A stretch of 64,000 nucleotides of DNA from Alteromonas sp. IB21 (GCF_016405965.1 NZ_JAEFCD010000024.1:1-64000); one strand, 5' to 3'; counted from the first letter of the stretch, positions 18,004-28,442 are shown. Notes: generated from the sequence alone by a model not told the origin. Numbers and translations are program-made.

Positions 18004-19068
18004 TCACTCTTTCTTATCATCACTCTTTAACCGCACATACGTCTTAAACTTCTTCTTCATAAGTTTGTCTACGTACTGTGTCATTTTCACCTTCTGTGAA
18101 ATAGCGTCATCTAACGCGTCTACCAGCTCTGCCAGCATATCCAAATAGTATTTGGTATCGCGTATAACATTTCCCTTAGGTGTCATGATAGTTTGACTTT
18201 CTGGGTGGTCAGCAAAGCCCATATGTTCGGTCACTTCTGCGCCCGTTTTATCAGGCTCAAACATTTCCGCTTTTACTTCTTCTATGACTTCGTTTACCGC
18301 GTTTGCATCAAAGCTTTCAAGCTCTTCTAGAAAACCGTAGAGCATCACCCTATCCATAAGGGTGTTAATTTTGCGAGGAATACCGCGAGAGAACATGTGA
18401 ATACGCTCTAATGCTTCGTCGCTAAACAGAGCAGAGCCGTTCCAACCTGCATGGTGTAGACGGTACTCGATGTACTCTTTGCACTCTTCTAACGAAAGCG
18501 GCGCTAAATGACATGACGCTACTATACGCTGCCTAAACTGCTCCATATTCGGTGCCCGCAGAATTGGCTGCAACTCTTCTTGACCTAATAAGAAACTTTG
18601 AATAAGCGGCTTCCCGTTTAGCTGAAAGTTACTTAGCATTCTCAGTTCTTCAATCGACTCTAACGGCAGGTTTTGCGCTTCGTCTACTAACAGCAATGCG
18701 CGGCGCCCCGCTTTATTTAAGTCGTACAAGAATATTTCAAGGGCCTTAAGAATGTCCGCTTTCGAACGCCCTTCAGTAGGTACATCGAATTTAGACGCCA
18801 CCATCTTTACCAGCTCATCTGGCGACAGCTTTGGCGTTACAATTTGGGCCGCGGCGATATCGTCTTCAATCTCTTCAAGCAAACTGTTAGCAACTGTTGT
18901 TTTCCCGGTGCCTATTCCACCGGTAATTACGATAAACCCTTCAGCTTGAGACAGGCCGTACTGCAGATAAGACATAGCTCGCTTGTGCCATTTACTCGCG
19001 AAGAAAAATTGGGGATCGGGGGTTAACTGAAACGGTTTCGAGTTAAGTCCGTAGTAACTTTCGTACAT
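18004..19068 (-). CDS. ExeA/GspA-like AAA ATPase, XrtA-associated (TIGR03015-like)
   Basis: The start at ATG 19068 (MYESYYGLNSKPFQLTPDP) matches the family's usual N-terminus and gives 354 residues. A longer frame to 19113 adds 15 unlike residues. Walker A is GGIGTGKTTVANS, Walker B is ALLLVDEAQNL, and a GIPRKINTLMDRVML sensor-2 region follows. Proteins of this type accompany exosortase EPS loci and are thought to power or regulate export. The C-terminal 90 residues are charged and probably coiled. It is transcribed towards the end of the export operon. Confidence 0.88.
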   Translation of the reverse strand: MYESYYGLNSKPFQLTPDPQFFFASKWHKRAMSYLQYGLSQAEGFIVITGGIGTGKTTVANSLLEEIEDDIAAAQIVTPKLSPDELVKMVASKFDVPTEGRSKADILKALEIFLYDLNKAGRRALLLVDEAQNLPLESIEELRMLSNFQLNGKPLIQSFLLGQEELQPILRAPNMEQFRQRIVASCHLAPLSLEECKEYIEYRLHHAGWNGSALFSDEALERIHMFSRGIPRKINTLMDRVMLYGFLEELESFDANAVNEVIEEVKAEMFEPDKTGAEVTEHMGFADHPESQTIMTPKGNVIRDTKYYLDMLAELVDALDDAISQKVKMTQYVDKLMKKKFKTYVRLKSDDKKE

Positions 19069-19219
19069 GCAATTTACCGTTATTCCATTAAAGAATGTGC
19101 GTTCAAAAAACAAACGTAATATTGTTGGTGCTCGACGCGGCGCGTAACTTTTGATTATATGGTAACCAACAACGCGCCATTCTCGAAGTGTTATCTCTTT
19201 ATTTGTTAAACCTTGAATG

Positions 19220-20650
19220 CTAACGCAGCTTATTTTGCGTGATGCGCTCTATAATGCCTGTGGTAGACACGCCATCTTCAAAGGTAAGCACTTTAACTTC
19301 ACCGCCATTCGCCATAACTTCCGTGCCGCCCGCAATGTCTTCAACCTTGTAGTCACCGCCTTTCACAAGTACATCCGGTAATAATCGAGCGATAACGCGC
19401 TGTGGCGTGTCTTCTTCAAAAGGTACAACCCAGTCAACAGCGCTTAGGCCTGCTAGTACTGCCATACGTCGGCTTACGTTATTTACCGGGCGACCAGGTC
19501 CTTTTAATTTAGTGACAGACGCATCGGTATTGACCGCTACAATTAATCGGTCGCCAAGCTGCGCAGCCTCTTCTAAATAGGCAACGTGACCAGAGTGCAG
19601 GATATCAAAACAGCCGTTTGTCATTACCACTTTCTCGCCTCGTGATTTCGCTGCTTTTAGCGCAATCTCGAGCTGGTCTTCTGTCATTACACCGCCGTCC
19701 AGATGAACTGACTGTTCGCCTAACGCTAACGCTAGCTCGGTGTTTGTTACGGTGGAGGTACCCAGTTTTCCAACCACCACGCTAGCCGCCAAATTAGCGA
19801 GCACGCAAGCCGCTTGAAGTGGCAAATTACAGGCCATGGCAACTGCGAGTGTCGAAACAACCGTATCCCCTGCCCCCGTGACGTCATACACCTCTTTCGC
19901 TTTAGCCGGCAAATGGAACTCAGTATTGTCGCCGTCAAAGAGGGTCATGCCATCCTCAGAACGCGTTACAAGAAGTGCACTTAAATCCAACGATGTTTTC
20001 AGTGTCTGCGCTTTTTCCACCAAAGTCTGCTCGCTATCTATTTCACCGACAATACCGCGAAGCTCGTCCATATTTGGGGTAACTAGTGTAGCACCTGCAT
20101 ATTTTCCAAAATCACTGCCTTTAGGGTCTACTACCACACGCTTATTTTTGCGGCGTGCCTTTTCAATAAGCCTAGCGGGGTTGCTCAGACATCCTTTGGC
20201 ATAGTCGCTTAAAATGACGATATCAGCTTCGTCCAACGCTTTGTCAAAAGCCAATTCCAATTCTGATTTATCAGCGTGTTCAAAACTTTTTTCAAAATCC
20301 AAACGCAGAAGCTGTTGATTTCTGCTCATAACGCGAAGCTTGGTGATGGTATCGAAACCCTCTACCTCAAAAAACTGACACTGAATGTTGTGGGTTTCTA
20401 AACGCTCTCTGAGAATGTTTGCATTTTCGTCTTTACCGCACATTCCCAGCAAGGTTACCTCAGCCCCAAGAGTTGCCACGTTTACTGCAACGTTCGCAGC
20501 ACCACCAGCGCGGTCTTCAGAACTATTAACGTTCACCACTGGTACAGGTGCTTCGGGAGATATACGCCCTGTACCGCCGCTCCAATAGCGGTCTAACATT
20601 AAGTCGCCAACAATAAGCACTTTCGCTTTACTAAAATCTGGTAATATCAT
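19220..20650 (-). CDS. hldE: Bifunctional heptose-7-phosphate kinase / heptose-1-phosphate adenylyltransferase
   Basis: The protein has an N-terminal PfkB-type kinase ([14 protein letters not shown], then [14 protein letters not shown] with the catalytic Asp). The C-terminal nucleotidyltransferase has [12 protein letters not shown] with the H-x-G-H motif. It makes ADP-D-glycero-beta-D-manno-heptose for the LPS inner core. The start at ATG 20650 ([10 protein letters not shown]) gives 476 residues, the usual size. A longer frame to 20713 adds a hydrophobic stretch and would overlap the divergent GIY-YIG gene, so it is rejected. The gene is complete. Confidence 0.96.
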   Translation of the reverse strand: MILPDFSKAKVLIVGDLMLDRYWSGGTGRISPEAPVPVVNVNSSEDRAGGAANVAVNVATLGAEVTLLGMCGKDENANILRERLETHNIQCQFFEVEGFDTITKLRVMSRNQQLLRLDFEKSFEHADKSELELAFDKALDEADIVILSDYAKGCLSNPARLIEKARRKNKRVVVDPKGSDFGKYAGATLVTPNMDELRGIVGEIDSEQTLVEKAQTLKTSLDLSALLVTRSEDGMTLFDGDNTEFHLPAKAKEVYDVTGAGDTVVSTLAVAMACNLPLQAACVLANLAASVVVGKLGTSTVTNTELALALGEQSVHLDGGVMTEDQLEIALKAAKSRGEKVVMTNGCFDILHSGHVAYLEEAAQLGDRLIVAVNTDASVTKLKGPGRPVNNVSRRMAVLAGLSAVDWVVPFEEDTPQRVIARLLPDVLVKGGDYKVEDIAGGTEVMANGGEVKVLTFEDGVSTTGIIERITQNKLR

Positions 20651-20672
20651 GCTGAAAATAACTATGTAGATT

Positions 20673-21029
20673 TTGAAAACATTGGCAAAGAGTATAACAG
20701 CCAAGAACGGCAATACCCACCAAGGAAGTATAAATAACCCTTGGTATCTCTATCTTATAGAGAACAAGCTAGGGCAAATTTATACAGGGATCACAACTGA
20801 CCCCAAGCGCCGCATTGCACAACACAGGGGCGAGCTTAAAGGCGGAGCCAAGGCACTTAAAGGTAAGTCACCGCTCAACTTTAAAGCGGTATTTGAAGTA
20901 GCAGATAAAATTAAGGCAGCCCAGCTTGAATATGCGGTTAAGCAAATGAGCCGCCCACAAAAAGACGGCATTATCGGAAAGGGACAGCTCAACGGTTTAG
21001 CGTGCGTAAAGGCAAAGTTCGAAGATTGA
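20673..21029 (+). CDS. GIY-YIG domain protein (YhbQ-like)
   Basis: This 118-residue protein contains the GIY-YIG core: [20 protein letters not shown], then [10 protein letters not shown] with the conserved Arg and His, and [11 protein letters not shown] with the catalytic Glu. Stand-alone small members like YhbQ may act on DNA ends or structures; the cellular role is unclear. The start at 20673 leaves 22 bases to hldE in the opposite direction, so their promoters must overlap the coding sequences. The first 20 residues are not conserved-looking, and the true start may be internal. Confidence 0.85.
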   Translation: MKTLAKSITAKNGNTHQGSINNPWYLYLIENKLGQIYTGITTDPKRRIAQHRGELKGGAKALKGKSPLNFKAVFEVADKIKAAQLEYAVKQMSRPQKDGIIGKGQLNGLACVKAKFED

Positions 21030-21136
21030 GATGTGACACCAAGTATCACCCTTCACAATTTAAAATATATAAAACCAACACAATAAGCTCGAACAACACG
21101 CGCGAAGCGCCCGCTGATGACAACTTAAAAAGCCTC

Positions 21137-22042
21137 CTACCCGCCTAAAACACCATTGATGATCATGGCGTTACCGATGCTTAGGGTGAAGCCAAGCGCA
21201 GCCACACCCACATTGTGCTGATGGTCCACCTCTTGACGGAAATTCATACCAAAAAGGATAATTTTTTTATTAGCCAGTACCAGCAAGTGAAGTGCTACAG
21301 CAAGACCAACGCTTACAATTAACCAGCCTGTCACGTTGCTAACATAGCCCGATGGATTGTAAATAAGCAGGTTCTTTGCTGCCGACACTATCATAGCCGT
21401 ACCAAGAAGATTGCCGCTGTGCTCGATAGCGAGTGCTAACTGCCCTTTTTCTAGTGCGCCTTGAAACGAGTCATTTTGGTTATCGCGGGCATACCTGAAT
21501 TCTAACATTCGCGTCATCACCAGCAGCATGGTAAGTACCACGGTAAAACCAGTAACAATCGCAATCAGTGCATTCATGTCACTGCCATCAACCCAAATCA
21601 TAATATTGCGCAACACAATGGCACTTGCCACCAAGCTCGCCGCATCAACGAGTGCTACACTTACACTTCGTTCGGCAATCATTGCATGGGTGTCTACCTT
21701 ATTAAGCACCAGCTTGTCGTGAGCAAAGCGCCCGAATTTTACGAGTATGATCCCCACTATACCGAACGTCACCATACCTATCGCCGCTTCCTGGTATCCC
21801 ACACCAATATGACGCCCAACCACAGAACTTAAAACAATGCACAAAGACAGCATGCCACCCGCAATACTTATACCAAACGCAAAGTTATCTTTAACACCTA
21901 ACTCTTCTGTCACTGAATATTTTCTAAATGCGCCGGTTAACCACTTCATGATCATCAGCAGCACTAACGCTATCGCCACATCCATGGCCAAATAAATTAA
22001 TAGCTCTTGCGTCAGGGGTACTAGTTTTACTAAGGCTTCCAC
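21137..22042 (-). CDS. DUF350 inner-membrane protein (duplicated)
   Basis: This 301-residue protein has about eight membrane segments arranged as two similar four-helix halves. Each half ends in a hydrophobic pattern: AFGISIAGGMLSLCIVLSSVV in the first, and ALEKGQLALAIEHSGNLLG with ALGFTLSIGNAMIING in the second. Proteins with paired DUF350 units are common in proteobacteria and function is unknown. It is a single-gene unit with 94 bases of flank downstream and 290 upstream. Confidence 0.78.
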   Translation of the reverse strand: MEALVKLVPLTQELLIYLAMDVAIALVLLMIMKWLTGAFRKYSVTEELGVKDNFAFGISIAGGMLSLCIVLSSVVGRHIGVGYQEAAIGMVTFGIVGIILVKFGRFAHDKLVLNKVDTHAMIAERSVSVALVDAASLVASAIVLRNIMIWVDGSDMNALIAIVTGFTVVLTMLLVMTRMLEFRYARDNQNDSFQGALEKGQLALAIEHSGNLLGTAMIVSAAKNLLIYNPSGYVSNVTGWLIVSVGLAVALHLLVLANKKIILFGMNFRQEVDHQHNVGVAALGFTLSIGNAMIINGVLGG

Positions 22043-22332
22043 GTTATCTTTGCTCCTTGAACGTAGTAAGTTCTATATTGATTTATATATTCAATTAGTG
22101 TTGTAAAAACAATAACATCTAAATGAACAGCTTCCATCTATTACAAATTTGTACAACGATGGGAACGAACTTGTTCAGATTTATTTTAATTGGGACTTGG
22201 TTAAATCAGGTGTTGATGTTAACAACTCAAACACGTCCAAGTCTTTAATACTGGCGTTGCGAGTGAGTTTTTCGCACTGAAACGCGAGTTTAATTCTAAA
22301 GACCAGAATAATATCAAAAAGATGCGATCATT

Positions 22333-25323
22333 ATGCCAACAGACAACGAAAATAGCATGACAAACGTAGAACAAGCCGAGAAATTCTGGCAGCAATTGTT
22401 AACAGCACCGTCGTTAACGTTAGACGATAAAAACCTTGCTGAACAAAACAGTGAGTTGCTGTTACTTGCATTTTCTCGCTCCGCTTTCTTGGCAGAAACG
22501 CTAATACAAAAACCAAGCTTCATATCACATGTCATCGGCGCGCAATCTCAACAAACTAATGAACAACATAGTGCGGGGCCAAAAGACTTTCATCAAGTGC
22601 AACAAAGCGCTCCGCTAAAAACTAGCGTAGATAACGAGTCACAAAACATCATGGCTGAATATCAGTTAGTTTTGAAAGGCAAACTTGCAAATATTTCAAA
22701 CGAAGACGATTTGCTTAAGGTGCTTCGCGAGTATCGCAACCAAGAAATGTCACGTATCACGTTTCTCGATGTATTGAATAAACAGCCTATTGAAAGTTCG
22801 CTAATACAAGTCTCAACATTGGCTGATGTGTTAATCACCCAAGCATACCAATGGATTTATCACCATTTAGCCACTCGCTATGGAAAGCCTCAAAACGAGA
22901 GCCAAGATATGCATATGTATATCTTAGGCATGGGTAAGCTAGGCGGAAAGGAGCTAAACTTTTCTTCTGATATCGACTTGATTTTTGCTTACCCTGAAAA
23001 AGGTGAAACGCAAGGCGGCCGCAAAAGCTTAGAGAATCAGCAATTTTTTACCAAAGTAGCGCAAAAGCTTATTCAGGCGCTTAATAAGGTGACAAACGAC
23101 GGTCAAGTATACCGTGTTGATATGCGCCTGCGCCCTTTTGGTGATTCCGGCCCGCTGGTTATGCACTTTGCTGCACTTGAAGATTACTATCAAGATCAAG
23201 GCCGTCATTGGGAACGTTTCGCCATGGTAAAGGCAAGAATTATTAACGACGATAATTCACAAAATGCAGTTTGGCTGCAAAGCATTCTTCACCCCTTTAC
23301 TTTTAGGCGTTACCTTGATTTCACAACGCTTGACGCACTTCGCAACATGAAAAAGCTGATTGCCACCGAAATTCGTCGTCGCCGTTTAAACAACAATATT
23401 AAGCTAGGCGCAGGTGGTATCAGGGAAGTTGAGTTTTTCGCACAAAGCTTTCAGCTTATTCACGGTGGTAGAGAGCCAGCCCTACAGAGTAAATCATTAC
23501 TTCGCACCTTAACGGCGTTGAGTGAACTCGGCATTGTGGAAAGCAACGTTACTGAACAGTTGAAACACGATTATCTTTTTCTGAGAAAAGTGGAGCACAC
23601 GCTTCAGCAAAGTCAGGACCGACAAACTCAAACGTTGCCAGAGTCACCATGGCAGCAGAGCGCACTTACCGAGGTAATGGGATATGAGTCATACGCTGAG
23701 TTTCTTAAGCAACTCGACGCTACTATGGCACGCATCCATGGACACTTTAATGAGTTAGTGGAAGAATCTCACGAAACCCACTCAGACGAAGACCAGTTAT
23801 TTACCGCCTGCCAAGATGCCTGGCGCCTTCCTCTTCAAGAAGACGAGTTTGCTGAGACGTTTAGCGATTATTTATCGACGGCGGATAGTAGCGGTATTTA
23901 CATCGCGCTTAAGGCCTTTAAAGATAAGCAGCGTAACTATCGAATAGGTCAAAAAGGGGAAGATACGTTAAACAAATTGCTCCCTGAAATTTTATACGTA
24001 CTTATCAATCAACACCCTAGCCATGCCGCGCAAGTTCTCAACCGATTACTGGGCGTTATTGAAGCTATCACTGGGCGCACAACCTATCTAGATCTTCTTC
24101 TTGAAAACCCTGATGTGCTTAAACAACTGGTAAAACTATGCGAGCGCAGTGACTGGATTGCGCAAGAAATTAAACGTTTTCCGCTGCTGCTAGATGAATT
24201 ACTCACGCCTTTGTATTTAGGGCAACAGAATACCGACATTCATACCAGTAAGAAGGAATATCAGCTTGAGCTTCGGGAGACCATGCTCCGCATAGAGCAA
24301 GACGATGTGGAAATGCTAATGGATGGCCTTCGCCAGTTTAAGCTGTGCCAACAACTCCGTATTGCAGCCAGTGATATTAGCGATTCGCTACCCATAAACA
24401 ATGTGAGTGACAAGCTTACCGTTTTAGCCGAAGTTATCCTTGAACACGCCGTAAATGCAGCTTGGATGCAGATGCGTCAGCGCTACGGCGTTCCTTCTCA
24501 TCTGGAAGGTAACGAGAAAGGCTTTGGTGTTATAGGATATGGCAAACTCGGCGGGTATGAATTGGGCTATGGCTCTGATTTAGACTTGGTGTTTTTGCAT
24601 AACGCACCTCGTGGTGTTAGCACCGACGGTAAAAAATCTCTCGAAGCCCAGCAGTTTTATATAAAGCTAGCTCAACGGATTATGCACCTGCTCAACACAA
24701 AGACATTGTTTGGGCAGCTTTATGAAACAGATTTGCGCTTACGACCGTCTGGAAATGCAGGATTGCTTTGCTGTCACATTGACGGTTTCGAAAAGTATCA
24801 GACAGAAGAAGCATGGACTTGGGAGCATCAAGCATTAGTGCGCGCTCGCGCTATTTGCGGCGACGCTGCGCTATTAGAAGATTTCAACCGCGTTAGAAAC
24901 ACGATTTTGACTCAATCGAGAGACAAGCAAGCGCTAGCGATAGACGTGTGCAAAATGCGCCTTAAAATGCGTGAACATCTACTCGCTAAAAACAACGAAA
25001 AAGTTGATTTAAAACAGTGCGTGGGCGGGATTACTGACATCGAGTTTATGGCTCAATACTTCGTACTTGCCAATGCGCAGTCGGTAGAAAGCATGACAAC
25101 GTATCCAGATAATTTGCGTATTTTTGATGCCGCCGCCCAAGGCAAAATTATTGCTCCTGAGACCGCTACAAAGCTGCAACGCGCGTATTTAAAACTGCGG
25201 GAGCAATATCATCATCTCACGCTTGCGGATACAAAATATGCAGACCAAAGTGAAGAGTTAGACGCAATACGCGAGGAGGTTAGGCGTCATTGGGACAGCC
25301 TTTTCGGCCAATGCAGCGAGTGA
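22333..25323 (+). CDS. glnE: Bifunctional glutamine synthetase adenylyltransferase / adenylyl-removing enzyme
   Basis: At 996 residues it is the usual full length. It has two nucleotidyltransferase domains. The first has GMGKLGGKELNFSSDIDL (about residue 198), the de-adenylylating half. The second has GYGKLGGYELGYGSDLDL (about residue 735), the adenylylating half. Each Asp pair is intact, and two GlnD-like linker/PII-uridylyltransferase domains follow them. It switches glutamine synthetase off or on in response to PII and glutamine. The N-terminus could alternatively begin at ATG 22357. A GTGA tetranucleotide repeat crosses the stop codon. Confidence 0.97.
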   Translation: MPTDNENSMTNVEQAEKFWQQLLTAPSLTLDDKNLAEQNSELLLLAFSRSAFLAETLIQKPSFISHVIGAQSQQTNEQHSAGPKDFHQVQQSAPLKTSVDNESQNIMAEYQLVLKGKLANISNEDDLLKVLREYRNQEMSRITFLDVLNKQPIESSLIQVSTLADVLITQAYQWIYHHLATRYGKPQNESQDMHMYILGMGKLGGKELNFSSDIDLIFAYPEKGETQGGRKSLENQQFFTKVAQKLIQALNKVTNDGQVYRVDMRLRPFGDSGPLVMHFAALEDYYQDQGRHWERFAMVKARIINDDNSQNAVWLQSILHPFTFRRYLDFTTLDALRNMKKLIATEIRRRRLNNNIKLGAGGIREVEFFAQSFQLIHGGREPALQSKSLLRTLTALSELGIVESNVTEQLKHDYLFLRKVEHTLQQSQDRQTQTLPESPWQQSALTEVMGYESYAEFLKQLDATMARIHGHFNELVEESHETHSDEDQLFTACQDAWRLPLQEDEFAETFSDYLSTADSSGIYIALKAFKDKQRNYRIGQKGEDTLNKLLPEILYVLINQHPSHAAQVLNRLLGVIEAITGRTTYLDLLLENPDVLKQLVKLCERSDWIAQEIKRFPLLLDELLTPLYLGQQNTDIHTSKKEYQLELRETMLRIEQDDVEMLMDGLRQFKLCQQLRIAASDISDSLPINNVSDKLTVLAEVILEHAVNAAWMQMRQRYGVPSHLEGNEKGFGVIGYGKLGGYELGYGSDLDLVFLHNAPRGVSTDGKKSLEAQQFYIKLAQRIMHLLNTKTLFGQLYETDLRLRPSGNAGLLCCHIDGFEKYQTEEAWTWEHQALVRARAICGDAALLEDFNRVRNTILTQSRDKQALAIDVCKMRLKMREHLLAKNNEKVDLKQCVGGITDIEFMAQYFVLANAQSVESMTTYPDNLRIFDAAAQGKIIAPETATKLQRAYLKLREQYHHLTLADTKYADQSEELDAIREEVRRHWDSLFGQCSE

Positions 25324-25366
25324 GTGAGTGAGGAAAAGTATAGCGGCTAATCAGTGTTTAAAGAAC

Positions 25367-25395
25367 GGCGTTTATTCAACTAGACTATAAACGCC
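25367..25395 (+). terminator. Hairpin after glnE
   Basis: GGCGTTTA (25367-25374) pairs with TAAACGCC (25388-25395) around a 13-base loop, 44 bases past the stop. There is no strong T tract, so this is a moderate call. Confidence 0.45.
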
Positions 25396-25509
25396 AAATC
25401 ATTTATGCCCTAGATTACTTTTACAAGTTTCTAACATGGGGCGGTCAAGGTTATGGTTTTGATCTAGCGTATTAACTTTTTACCTTACGCCCTTAGCAAT
25501 CCAATTAGC

Positions 25510-26127
25510 TTAGGCTCTCAGCAGTCGGCAATTCTTAGAAAGGAATTCTGTTTCTTCCGCTGTGACCACTAAAGAGCGCTGCTCAGCGCATAAGTAAGCT
25601 TTTACTTCGCCTTCGAAGCTACTATCAATAGCGCTGGCAATTTTCGCTAACGAACCAGAAACCGTATTATCGAGCTGAAACTGATATTTAATAACAAAAT
25701 CTTGTTCTAGATTCCAAATAACTTGCATGCCTTCTGCTTGTGCATATTGGGATATAGCCTCGCGTAGCGTATTGCCTTCTCTAAACGCACGATTTTTGTA
25801 TTCGCCTGTCCAGTCTTTTTCTACCGGACGGGTTTGACTCGACATTTTAGCTAACTTGCTATCTAAATTCGCATCCACACCGGCGATATCAATAACAAAA
25901 TCGCCCTGCTCTTCTTCTTTCGGATCGGTGGCTGACATACGAAAGTCGCGATAAAAATCGCTCAGTCCCTTTGACACGGATTTATCTTCTTTCTGCGAAG
26001 CGGGCGCCGGCGCTTGTTCATTCGTTTGTAAAATATATATAAGAACACCTGCAGCAATAACGAGGACCACCGCAATGCCGATTTGTTTGGCCCAAAATGA
26101 TGAGCTTGAATAACTTGTTTGTCCCAT
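25510..26127 (-). CDS. Membrane-anchored TcpQ C-terminal-domain protein
   Basis: This 205-residue protein has one N-terminal membrane segment (about 14-31), a charged linker, and a C-terminal domain. That domain (NTLREAISQYAQAEGMQVIW, then TVSGSLAKIASAI, then RSLVVTAE) matches the toxin-coregulated-pilus biosynthesis protein Q/PilL-like fold, a secretin-type N0-like module. Its place here without any other pilus or secretin gene suggests a stand-alone periplasmic, envelope-linked role. Function is not known. Confidence 0.7.
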   Translation of the reverse strand: MGQTSYSSSSFWAKQIGIAVVLVIAAGVLIYILQTNEQAPAPASQKEDKSVSKGLSDFYRDFRMSATDPKEEEQGDFVIDIAGVDANLDSKLAKMSSQTRPVEKDWTGEYKNRAFREGNTLREAISQYAQAEGMQVIWNLEQDFVIKYQFQLDNTVSGSLAKIASAIDSSFEGEVKAYLCAEQRSLVVTAEETEFLSKNCRLLRA

Positions 26128-26309
26128 AACCTACCAATCTGTTTCCGCAAAATCCAATGGCGCATTACAACATGCGCGTAAACCTTGCCTTAGTCTTACT
26201 AGTTTAGTCTACCAACAACGAGTAGTCCCATTATCCTATTTATCTATTTTTACCAGCTTCTATCAACTTTCGGCTGTTCGGAGGCCGCTGAAATTCGCTT
26301 TTCAATAAT

Positions 26310-27245
26310 CTACAGTGATTTATACAAGGATTCAGGGTTACTTTCAGGCCTTGTTTTAAAACGCTTGTGCATCCACAGATAACTTTCTGGCTGCTCTTTT
26401 ACTGCTGCGTCAACGTGCTGGTTGAGCAAGGTTAATGCTTCTGTATCATTCATCTCACCCAGTTGAGATAGCGGTGGGTAAATTTTTATTTTATAGCCAC
26501 GCTTGGTGTATTGAGACGTTATGATCATAGGCTCTGAATGACTGCGCCTTATGAACATAAGCGTTGCTGTGGTGGTTGCCGTGTCTTTTACCCCACCAAA
26601 AGGCACAAAAATACTTTGTTTGGGTCCGTAGTCTTGGTCAGGCAGGTATAAACACAGTTCTTTATCGTCTAATGCTGCAAGCAGAGCTTTCGCATTGCGT
26701 TTATCAATCATGTATTTGTTCGAACGGTTCCGCCCGTGATACTGAAGATAATCAACCAGAGGATTATTGTGTTTACGATAAAACGCGATACTCGGGTGAA
26801 AAAAACCAATGCCCCGACAAGCAAACTCCAAGTTCATGTTGTGAAGCGCCATGCCAAAAACCCCTTTCCCATTGGCAAAGGCCGCTTTTACGTGTTCGGT
26901 ACCTTCTATTTCGATTGCGCGCTTTACGCGCCAGCTCGGCCACCACCAACCCATGGCCGTCTCGAATAACGCCATGCCGGTACGGCGAATATTTTCTCTA
27001 TAGAGCGTTTCGATTTCACTTTCAGACAATGCAGGGTTCCAAAGGGCAAGATTTCGTTTCGCAACTTTGGCACGTTTTGGCACGATCAACGCAATAAGTC
27101 TTCCCGTACCGCCACCGATAACGCGGATCACAGGAAGCGGTAACCATGTTATCGCATACAAAATAAATACGCCTAGCCACACAGGCCAAAACTTTGGACC
27201 TAAAAATGCCAATTTGAACTTAGGAGCTTTAATTGCCGCAGCCAA
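26310..27245 (-). CDS. Lipid A late acyltransferase (LpxL/LpxM family)
   Basis: This 311-residue protein has one N-terminal membrane segment (about 20-45). It keeps the family catalytic H-x4-E as HNMNLE (His135, Glu140), then YLPDQDYGPKQSIFVPFFG-like residues (DQDYGPK, FVPFGG) and a C-terminal YLWMHKRFKTRP, the usual ending. It adds a secondary lauroyl or myristoyl chain to Kdo2-lipid IVA in the inner membrane. Whether it is LpxL or LpxM cannot be decided from sequence alone. Confidence 0.9.
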   Translation of the reverse strand: MAAAIKAPKFKLAFLGPKFWPVWLGVFILYAITWLPLPVIRVIGGGTGRLIALIVPKRAKVAKRNLALWNPALSESEIETLYRENIRRTGMALFETAMGWWWPSWRVKRAIEIEGTEHVKAAFANGKGVFGMALHNMNLEFACRGIGFFHPSIAFYRKHNNPLVDYLQYHGRNRSNKYMIDKRNAKALLAALDDKELCLYLPDQDYGPKQSIFVPFGGVKDTATTTATLMFIRRSHSEPMIITSQYTKRGYKIKIYPPLSQLGEMNDTEALTLLNQHVDAAVKEQPESYLWMHKRFKTRPESNPESLYKSL

Positions 27246-27406
27246 TGTCTATTTCCTTTGAAATGAAGTGGGCGGCATTGTATCAGAAGGTTTTTTCGGG
27301 GGCTAATAACGGTGGACAGCCAGTGAAGGTAATGCGACCTCGCAGTAAAAATTCATAATGGCGATGCACTAGTCACCGCCTTTATTGACTGTATAGTTAT
27401 CCGCGC

Positions 27407-27664
27407 TTAATACTCTTTATCGATTTCCTTCAGCTTTTTCTCAAATGACTCATATTGGTCTTTTGAGTCATAGTCGAAGTAATACTGGTTGTGAAAACCA
27501 AACTGCAACTTAACATGCACGTCTTCTATATAAAGCGTGTACCCGTCATGGTCGGTAAAAGCAGTAATACCGTTGAGTTTATACTGCTCATCCTCTATAG
27601 CACCGTGTTGACGAATTTTATCGAAAACCTTAAGTAAGAACTTGCTGTCTAATTCGTTTTTCAT
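27407..27664 (-). CDS. Small conserved protein, DUF3081-like
   Basis: This 85-residue soluble acidic protein includes KLNGITAFTDHDGYTLYIED and LQFGFHNQYYFDYDS. The pattern fits DUF3081, a short family of marine gammaproteobacteria, from memory only. No function is assigned to the family. It is a single-gene unit with no signal peptide, no Cys and no obvious catalytic motif. Confidence 0.65.
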   Translation of the reverse strand: MKNELDSKFLLKVFDKIRQHGAIEDEQYKLNGITAFTDHDGYTLYIEDVHVKLQFGFHNQYYFDYDSKDQYESFEKKLKEIDKEY

Positions 27665-27881
27665 TGTAAATCCATAGTAGTGAATTTACTTGTTTTTACA
27701 CGAAATAGCGGTTTTTGGATTTGTCTGATGATTGTAGTCGATAAACTAACAGTCACTATTTGGGATAGCAAAGTCAATTTGAAGGTTTCTCACACCTTCA
27801 TTTAACGACGACGCGGTTAAAACACGCCCGACAGCAAATTCTTATCATGCATGTATATAAGAGCAACAGATGTGGCAAAAT

Positions 27882-28442
27882 TTAAAAATTATATCTAAAT
27901 CCTAAGTTGACGATGTGCGCTGAGAAATCATCTTTTCCGCCAAAATAGGTATACTCGACGCGAACCATAGATTGGAGGCCAACATAATAATCAAACCCCA
28001 ACCCGGCCAGGCCAGCAACAATACTATCGTCGTAGCCACAAATCACGTCGTCCGCACCACAGGCTGAACCATTTAGCGAGACGTGTTCAATGTCTATGTT
28101 TGCTACACCTAATTTGTAATACAGTTCACCGTTTTGACTACTTGCTTTGCCTAGCAACGCAACGTAGGGTCCTTTGCTCGATAACGATTGCTCATCATTA
28201 TCAGCATCAATTAAAGAGATATACCCACCTTCTATGTACCACTGACGATGAAAACGATAGCCTAGAGCAGCCGAGTAGCTAATGTCTGCTTCATTATCTA
28301 TTTCCGTATCGACGTTTCCGTACCCCATATTCGCTACAGCGTAACCTGTCACGTCTGCACTCGCTAAATTCGAACACATTAAGCCGGCAATTGCTGCGCT
28401 TCCAAAAATAAGTTTACTGATAGATTGTGAAAGTCTGCGCAT
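27882..28442 (-). CDS. Outer-membrane beta-barrel protein (OmpW/OmpA-like small barrel)
   Basis: The start at ATG 28442 (MRRLSQSISK) has AAGGAGAT nine bases upstream; a longer frame to 28487 lacks such a site. The 186-residue protein has a signal peptide ending near NLASA. Alternating strands follow (DVTGYAVANMGYGN, YRFHRQWYIEGGY, LQSMVRVEYTYFGG), and it ends in NLGFRYNF with the terminal Phe of outer-membrane barrels. Two Cys (CGADDVICG) could form an extracellular-loop disulfide. The substrate or role is unknown. Confidence 0.8.
   Translation of the reverse strand: MRRLSQSISKLIFGSAAIAGLMCSNLASADVTGYAVANMGYGNVDTEIDNEADISYSAALGYRFHRQWYIEGGYISLIDADNDEQSLSSKGPYVALLGKASSQNGELYYKLGVANIDIEHVSLNGSACGADDVICGYDDSIVAGLAGLGFDYYVGLQSMVRVEYTYFGGKDDFSAHIVNLGFRYNF

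Noticed and set aside
20651-20713. Longer N-terminus for hldE
   Set aside because: It adds 21 hydrophobic residues not found in the family and would overlap the divergent GIY-YIG gene.
25310-25335. GTGA tetranucleotide repeat over the glnE stop codon
   Set aside because: Only three to four units, and the gene ends at a normal length. No sign of phase variation.
25510-26127. TcpQ-domain protein as part of a pilus operon
   Set aside because: No other pilus or secretin gene is nearby, so only the domain is claimed.
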